64,000 nucleotides of DNA from NCBI GenBank assembly GCA_016714785.1, contig JADKCC010000027.1:1-64000 (forward strand), given 5' to 3'. The notes below the pieces were generated by a model. It saw only the letters and a list, made by a program, of their open reading frames with translations, was not told the DNA's origin and did not search any database. The stretch's first letter is position 1, and the number at the start of each line of letters is the position of its first letter. The DNA is from Saprospiraceae bacterium. GTDB lineage: Bacteria > Bacteroidota > Bacteroidia > Chitinophagales > Saprospiraceae. Position numbers and translations under genes: made by a program. Positions 59,259-64,000 of the stretch are shown in pieces.

Positions 59259-60530
59259 TTATTGTTTTACAAATTTCTGTACAGCTACACTATACTCATC
59301 ATTCAATATGTTTATAAAATACATACCTTTAGGCAGCGTATTAATATCTAAAGTTGAGTGACCCAAGCCACGAAGGTTTCCTGACTTCACTATTCTACCT
59401 TGTGTATCCATGATATCATAAGTATATTTGGCATCAACTTCCAATTTTATGTCAATGTTGAGTAAATCTGATGCAGGATTGGGATAGATTTTGATTAGCT
59501 CAATATTTTCTGTATCTTTTACTTTCGAAATTAAACAATCTTGAACTAAAGAATCTTGATATACTTTGACCCCATTTTCATAAAAACATCGCAAGTCCAA
59601 AACAGGACTATCAAATATGGTGCAGATATCACTGTAAAGAAAAGCATCAATACCACCCATGCCTTCAATCCTATAATAAAAATTATTATTTTCACCCTCG
59701 CAAAGCAAATGAATTCTCTTTCTAGGCTTCGCATCTTCAAAAACTACAGTATCTATTTTTGTAACAATGAGATTGAACAATGGCCGAGATGGAAACCGTA
59801 CTAGAGTGTCTCCAATCTTTACATTAAAGTTGTATATTAATTCCTCAGATCCATCATCATAGTACTTTGATACTTTTCCATTTTTTTCTTTGAAATAGCT
59901 TTGTGTTTTGATAGGGTTTGAGTTTATAGAAGTATTATAAATCAACTCGTAAAGTGGGATGCCATCTATCGTGTCTTTGGTCTCATCAAACCAGTAAGTG
60001 CGTATGCCATTATCTATATGACTTGTAAATCCTTCATAATAAACTACCCATTCTTTGTGCGTAGTTAAAAATGGACTTGTTTGGACAACTAGAGTATTGC
60101 AATCTTGTACATCACCATATCGCTTCTCTCCACGATCATAGTAGCAAGTGAGCTCAGTTTTGGTATCTTCTTGCCAGTCTTTGTAGTATAGGATGCCATT
60201 GGTTGAGCCGATGCCTTCTATCCAGACCATATCACCATATTTGGCTTGATTGGTTGGGTTAAGGTGTTTTAGAATGATGCGTTTGCGCAAGTAACCTGGT
60301 ATCAGTGATATGCTGTCCACTTGATGAACCAATGAAGCACATTCATACAATGAATCTTCATTTAAAGGACAAAATCCTCTGTTAAAGAAAATAATTTCAT
60401 CTTGATGCTTATAAAGCTCAGTCCCACCACTTGTCAATTGACCGCTTGGACTAATGATTTTGGTATAAAATTCTTGTGCGAAAGTTTGAGAACTAAGGAT
60501 AAGCAAAAATAGTATAAAATTATGCTTCAT
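59259..60530 (-). CDS. Shortened paralog of the 1324-residue secreted protein, with T9SS signal
   Basis: The protein has 423 residues. The signal peptide ends at TFAQ. The first 70 residues correspond to the N-terminus of the 1324-residue neighbour. At ECASLVH-QVDSISLIPG it jumps to the position equivalent to neighbour residue about 548, so about 480 residues are missing without loss of frame. Two copies of the shared module follow (CYYDRGEKR..C near 145 and CFYENGVKVYQ..C near 330). The T9SS type A tail is IKIYPNPASDLLNID.. to GMYFINILNDEYSVAVQKFVKQ. A 90-bp block (60171-60260) is identical to 57370-57459 in the neighbour. The gene is intact as a frame; function unknown. Confidence 0.8.
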   Translation of the reverse strand: MKHNFILFLLILSSQTFAQEFYTKIISPSGQLTSGGTELYKHQDEIIFFNRGFCPLNEDSLYECASLVHQVDSISLIPGYLRKRIILKHLNPTNQAKYGDMVWIEGIGSTNGILYYKDWQEDTKTELTCYYDRGEKRYGDVQDCNTLVVQTSPFLTTHKEWVVYYEGFTSHIDNGIRTYWFDETKDTIDGIPLYELIYNTSINSNPIKTQSYFKEKNGKVSKYYDDGSEELIYNFNVKIGDTLVRFPSRPLFNLIVTKIDTVVFEDAKPRKRIHLLCEGENNNFYYRIEGMGGIDAFLYSDICTIFDSPVLDLRCFYENGVKVYQDSLVQDCLISKVKDTENIELIKIYPNPASDLLNIDIKLEVDAKYTYDIMDTQGRIVKSGNLRGLGHSTLDINTLPKGMYFINILNDEYSVAVQKFVKQ

Positions 60531-61090
60531 GATCTTATATGCTTTACAAATGAAAATAAGGAAAGCACTAAAAAGTGCCTTCCTTGATTTAATTTAGATT
60601 TTTACAAATTTTGTATTATATACTTTAATAATCTTCATCTCTTAAAAAAGTTTCTAAAAATGTAAGCTTAATCTATGTGCACCTAGATAAAATCTTCCCT
60701 ATTTTGTTGTTTTATTATCTAAAAGATAATGCAATGTAGGGCCATAAAAGTTAGCATGCAACAATCTTTTTGATATTTTTTATATTTTTATTTCACTTAT
60801 ACAATGTTTTACAGACAAGAAAAAATCCAATTACAAAATAATGTACTCAGTTAGTCCTACTATTTAAAATATATTTCGTTTTACATCAAATCATAGTTTT
60901 ACCACGATATTTTATTCTTATCTTCTATAGCTTCTACATTTTCATAAAATATTCACAAAAATTGTTGCGCAAAGTTATTGTAGGATTATTTAATTAGGTG
61001 CTGCTGAAAAAGTCAGCTGTTATTTTTGGTTGTTAGTTTAACGGAGACTTTCGTTCAAAAAACAAGCAATAGAGAATGAAGAAACAAAAG
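60531..61090. other. AT-rich spacer upstream of the secreted-protein pair
   Basis: Contains an imperfect hairpin GGAAAGCACT-AAAA-AGTGCCTTCC (60559-60582) just upstream of the minus-strand gene start. No TAnnTTTG promoter was found. Otherwise nothing was recognised. Confidence 0.35.
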
Positions 61091-61094
61091 TGCG

Positions 61095-61148
61095 TCTATT
61101 GCCATAAAAAGCACAACGGATTAAAAATGAAATACTTATGGCAATAGA
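61095..61148. repeat. 13-bp inverted repeat
   Basis: TCTATTGCCATAA (61095-61107) is the exact complement of TTATGGCAATAGA (61136-61148), separated by 28 bp. Confidence 0.7.
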
Positions 61149-61212
61149 AAAAGCATTTTGGTTCGAAAATGAACGGTGCTACGCAATTGCCTTTTTGAAC
61201 TAGACTTTTTTG

Positions 61213-61243
61213 GTTACTTTTTTGGGCAATGCAAAAAAGTAAC
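61213..61243. repeat. 12-bp hairpin with A/T-rich stem
   Basis: GTTACTTTTTTG and CAAAAAAGTAAC pair perfectly over a 7-nt loop. It could act as a bidirectional terminator-like structure or be the end of a mobile or palindromic element. Confidence 0.6.
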
Positions 61244-61415
61244 TGCTGCCTGCATAAGGCAAAAGCCCTCCCAAGGTACATGACTTTTGGATTAAATCTA
61301 TTAAAAGGCTTGCATTTAATTTGATCATTTCTGACATAATTTCTTATATATCAATTGGTTGTAGCATTGTCAGCAAGCCCTAATTAACCTGTGTAGCTAT
61401 TTTAGTACGAGACAA

Positions 61416-61567
61416 CTCCATACTTACTCCGTATCAACTCCGTACATGCTCCGTACATGCTCCGTACACGTTCCGTATATACTCCCACCACATTCCCACC
61501 GAGTTCCCACTGAGTTCCCAGTGAGTTCCCACTAGTTCCCACTGAGTTCCCACTAGATCCCACTGAG
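61416..61567 (+). repeat. 11-bp tandem repeat with two sequence flavours
   Basis: About 14 units of 10-11 bp. The first are CTCCGTACATG-like, then they change over a transitional unit (CTCCCACCACA) into TTCCCACTGAG-like units. Two of the latter have lost one base (TTCCCACTAG). A 73-codon minus frame across it is a by-product of the repeat. Confidence 0.85.
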
Positions 61568-61871
61568 AACAAAATTATCATTAGTAAAAAAGTAACAACA
61601 ATAGACAAAGATAAATTGTGCAACCTGATAAGTATGAGTGCATTTCTGCAATTCGAAAGGAAATACCAAAGTACCCATCAAAGAATGAAGTCTTGTTGAA
61701 AGTAACAAACAGGCATACCATTCTATTTATTTAATTCTTACTTAAATATCTATAATGAGTTCTGTTATGAAGATCAAAAGTACATTAAAATAAGCATTTC
61801 TGACGACAAATCATAGCATCGCTATGGTACATGACTGAGTGGTGCTTCAGCAAAATTGAGTGGTAGCTCAA
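61568..61871. other. Gene-free spacer
   Basis: Nothing coding or structured was recognised in about 300 bp between the 11-bp repeat and the family D composite. Confidence 0.35.
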
Positions 61872-62388
61872 TTTAAAAAATCAGTTTTCTCTCCACCACG
61901 GCGGAGAGAAACGGCGATGCCTGACGAGGAAATGTGGGAGAGGAAGGGAGTTCGGCGGGCCGAACTCCCTTCCTCTCCCACTTAAAATTTAACTCTATGT
62001 CATTTCGATGAAGCTTTAGCGACTGAGAAACCCCTTTTTTGGACACAATTTTTTGAAAACATTCCAACTTTTTACCCACCCAACCATCCCTTATAATGGA
62101 GGCTAAGATTCGTTCTTTGATGCTTAGCATTTCAGAAAAGATAGGGAGATTTAGCGGCATCATGCTGTTCCACCAAATCTAGCAATTCAGCAATTCTAGC
62201 CAGCAATTCAAAAAGCCCTCAGCAATTCCAGCAGTTCACAATTCCAGCAATTCAGCAATTCCAGCAATTCCAGCAATTCTAGCAATTCCGCAAATCAAGC
62301 AATTCAGCAGTTCCAGCAGTTCCACCAAATCTAGCAAATCAAGCAATTCAACAAAACCATTATCTCTCAGAGGCGGCACGCCTGCAAG
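61872..62388. repeat. Family D long composite with 9-bp repeats, second copy
   Basis: The core stem arms lie at 61934-61956 and 61959-61981 (23 bp, very small loop). The same flank as at 54.8-54.97 kb follows. A 9-bp AGCAATTCC-type array lies at about 62165-62354, then the closing segment with CAGAGGCGGCACGCCTG (62355-62388). It ends 20 bp before the stop of the next minus-strand gene. Confidence 0.85.
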
Positions 62389-62407
62389 GCCACGTCCGCG
62401 AGCCATT

Positions 62408-64000
62408 CTATCTTTTCTGTGGATAAAAAAATGAAAGTGGGTTTTTAGAAAACCTATTTTTGATTGCACTAATAACCTCACTCAACTCACTTAGTTTTAT
62501 CCCTCTAGATCGGAGGGCTAGTACCAATGATAATGCAAAACTTACACTAAAATTCACAAAACCTATCACACCAATCCCCAAAATAGAGTGAAAAATATCG
62601 TATCCAGACATCTGAAATTCATACCCATAAAGACCTAAAGCAAAATTGCCTGCTGCAAAAGTAATGTGTCTGATATCCAAATCTAAGCCAATGATGACCC
62701 CAACTGTTCCAACAGAACCCATAAAAACACCAAACCAAAAGTTACTAACAATACCTGCCCAATAATAATCAATAAATGCTGCTATTTTTGTTCGAATATT
62801 TAAAGTGGTAATCTGTTTAAGCACAGGATGGGCTATGATCCTTTGGGGAATATGTTTGACCTTATTTCTATTGGATATATTACCAGCGATCAATCCAGAA
62901 ATAAATAAAAATACACCCGCGATAGCAGCATGTAATATAGCTGGAGATGTAAAAATATTTAGATCACCGATAAGGTAGTGCGCCTTCATTTCAGCAGCAT
63001 TCTCCCCAAATACCCAAAACCACGAAGCGATGATCGCTAATGCGACTGGAAATGCCATAAATACATTGCCCACAAAGGCAATAAATTGCGTTCGCCACAC
63101 TCTAGAAACTAAAGCCGCCAATTGTTCATATCCATCTTTACGTTCTTTGTCATTGTCTATATTTTTGGCAAGCGTAGCTGCTGTCATCGCTGGTTGTTTG
63201 GTAGCCAGAGTTAAATGCAGCAAATAAATCGCAATAAAAGCCACACTATAATTCATACTATAATAAAATGCTTTCATCAGCAAACTGGTCTCTACAGATC
63301 CCATCTTAAGCTTGACCATACAGGCTATGGCTACAATGGCGCCACCACCTAAGGCAGCTCTAAGCATTTTCCAGTAATCCTTGACAGAAGTGGTGATGTA
63401 TTGTTCCCCTTTAATGGCGATATTTCTGGTTATTTCCCGCGCATAGATTTGGGTCGATTTGTTTACATAATCGGTGATTTGGGATTTGCCAGCAGTAAAA
63501 CTAACTAATGACTTACACAAATCAACTAATGCCGCTTGACTACTTCTATCATTCTTAACCACAATCAAATCTATCGCTACATATAGTCTTTCTAGCATTT
63601 TTTCTACCATCATTAATTGCTGATGCACTTTGAAACTAATGCCAAACTCAGGTATATTTTGGTAGGCTTTTTGTATGTAATCACTGCATTGCGCCAATAA
63701 AATAAGGGTTTGTTTATAGTTAATATCATCTTCACTTCTCTCGCTGTTATCTATGTCTATATCGGCGATAAAGTCATTTATTTCATTATTTAGCGCAATG
63801 AAAGGATTGTTGTGATGCGCATACTCAGGTACTAATTTTATAATACCTGCATCCAACGAATAACCAGATATCCTATGAGATAACACTTTGATAGCAAACA
63901 ATAGATCTTGAATCAACCCATCCTGATTGTCTTTTTCATGCATACCTTGGATACCTAATACTTCTACAAGACGAATACACTTCTCTTTTGATAATTGTGC
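62408..64000 (-). CDS. SpecificRecomb-family (Gcr-like) multi-pass membrane protein, 5' end outside window
   Basis: The frame is open from the window edge (64000) to TAG at 62408; an internal ATG exists at 63943 but the 19 codons before it (AQLSKEKCIRLVEVLGIQG) are also open, so the true start lies beyond the window. The N-terminal about 200 residues are soluble and helical. At least five membrane helices follow (AALGGGAIVAIACMV, YYSMNYSVAFIAIYLLHL, FIAFVGNVFMAFPVALAIIASWFW, ILHAAIAGVFLFISGLIAGNIS, WAGIVSNFWFGVFMGSVGTVGVIIGL). It matches my recollection of the family annotated site-specific recombinase Gcr, named from Neisseria gonorrhoeae. No recombinase catalytic motif is visible, and the membrane topology argues that the name may be misleading. 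Confidence 0.75.
   Translation of the reverse strand, partial: AQLSKEKCIRLVEVLGIQGMHEKDNQDGLIQDLLFAIKVLSHRISGYSLDAGIIKLVPEYAHHNNPFIALNNEINDFIADIDIDNSERSEDDINYKQTLILLAQCSDYIQKAYQNIPEFGISFKVHQQLMMVEKMLERLYVAIDLIVVKNDRSSQAALVDLCKSLVSFTAGKSQITDYVNKSTQIYAREITRNIAIKGEQYITTSVKDYWKMLRAALGGGAIVAIACMVKLKMGSVETSLLMKAFYYSMNYSVAFIAIYLLHLTLATKQPAMTAATLAKNIDNDKERKDGYEQLAALVSRVWRTQFIAFVGNVFMAFPVALAIIASWFWVFGENAAEMKAHYLIGDLNIFTSPAILHAAIAGVFLFISGLIAGNISNRNKVKHIPQRIIAHPVLKQITTLNIRTKIAAFIDYYWAGIVSNFWFGVFMGSVGTVGVIIGLDLDIRHITFAAGNFALGLYGYEFQMSGYDIFHSILGIGVIGFVNFSVSFALSLVLALRSRGIKLSELSEVISAIKNRFSKNPLSFFYPQKR

Noticed and set aside
61402..61623. 73-codon minus frame with Gly/Ser repeats
   Set aside because: It covers the 11-bp tandem repeat and has no independent coding support.

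Overview
The window looks like a chromosome segment of an AT-rich Bacteroidota, most likely a Saprospiria/Saprospiraceae-type bacterium (inference). Supporting signs are a SusC/SusD pair, C-terminal type IX secretion (T9SS) sorting domains, SprB-type repeats, a TPR histidine kinase and LytTR regulator of Bacteroidota type, and a -33/-7 promoter of the TTTG-N19-TAnnTTTG form. No rRNA, tRNA or CRISPR array was seen.

Layout. 1-6.6 kb is a gene graveyard: an IS256-family element with decayed transposase, a second decayed transposase on the other strand, and a broken exbB-exbD-exbD-tonB operon. 7.3-9.1 kb is a frameshifted TPR sensor histidine kinase. 9.4-11.4 kb is an intergenic repeat island. 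11.6-19.1 kb holds two tandem paralogous, very glycine-rich, SprB-repeat surface proteins, both frameshifted, followed by an FG-GAP/ASPIC protein with a homopolymer frameshift. 21-30 kb is a second repeat island: palindromic repeats, an octamer array and a 21-bp array with higher-order structure. It also carries a small conserved-looking gene next to two perfect DnaA boxes, an IS1380-family copy inserted in a repeat, a LytTR response regulator, and an IS4-like element with intact transposase, terminal inverted repeats and target duplication.

30-46 kb is well preserved: a 1764-residue kinase/ATPase/GAF/cyclase hybrid, a DUF2236 (MpaB/Lcp-type) oxygenase, a SAM methyltransferase, a DigH-like glycosyl hydrolase with T9SS signal, and susD-susC behind a near-consensus promoter. 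46-60.5 kb encodes large secreted proteins: two divergent BNR/sortilin-like proteins, one with a premature stop, and two tandem paralogs built from a repeated module I cannot name. 60.5-62.4 kb is a third repeat island. The window ends in a truncated SpecificRecomb-family membrane protein.

The intact genes suggest a lifestyle centred on the outer membrane and cell surface: polymer uptake (SusCD), secreted T9SS proteins, and peptidoglycan or glycan hydrolysis. The most unusual content is the set of interspersed palindromic repeat families (called A, B, C and D here). They combine into composites, serve as insertion sites for IS elements, and in family D show compensatory base changes in a long stem. 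Many coding frameshifts cluster in 1-26 kb. Whether they are genuine decay or assembly error cannot be settled from the sequence alone.
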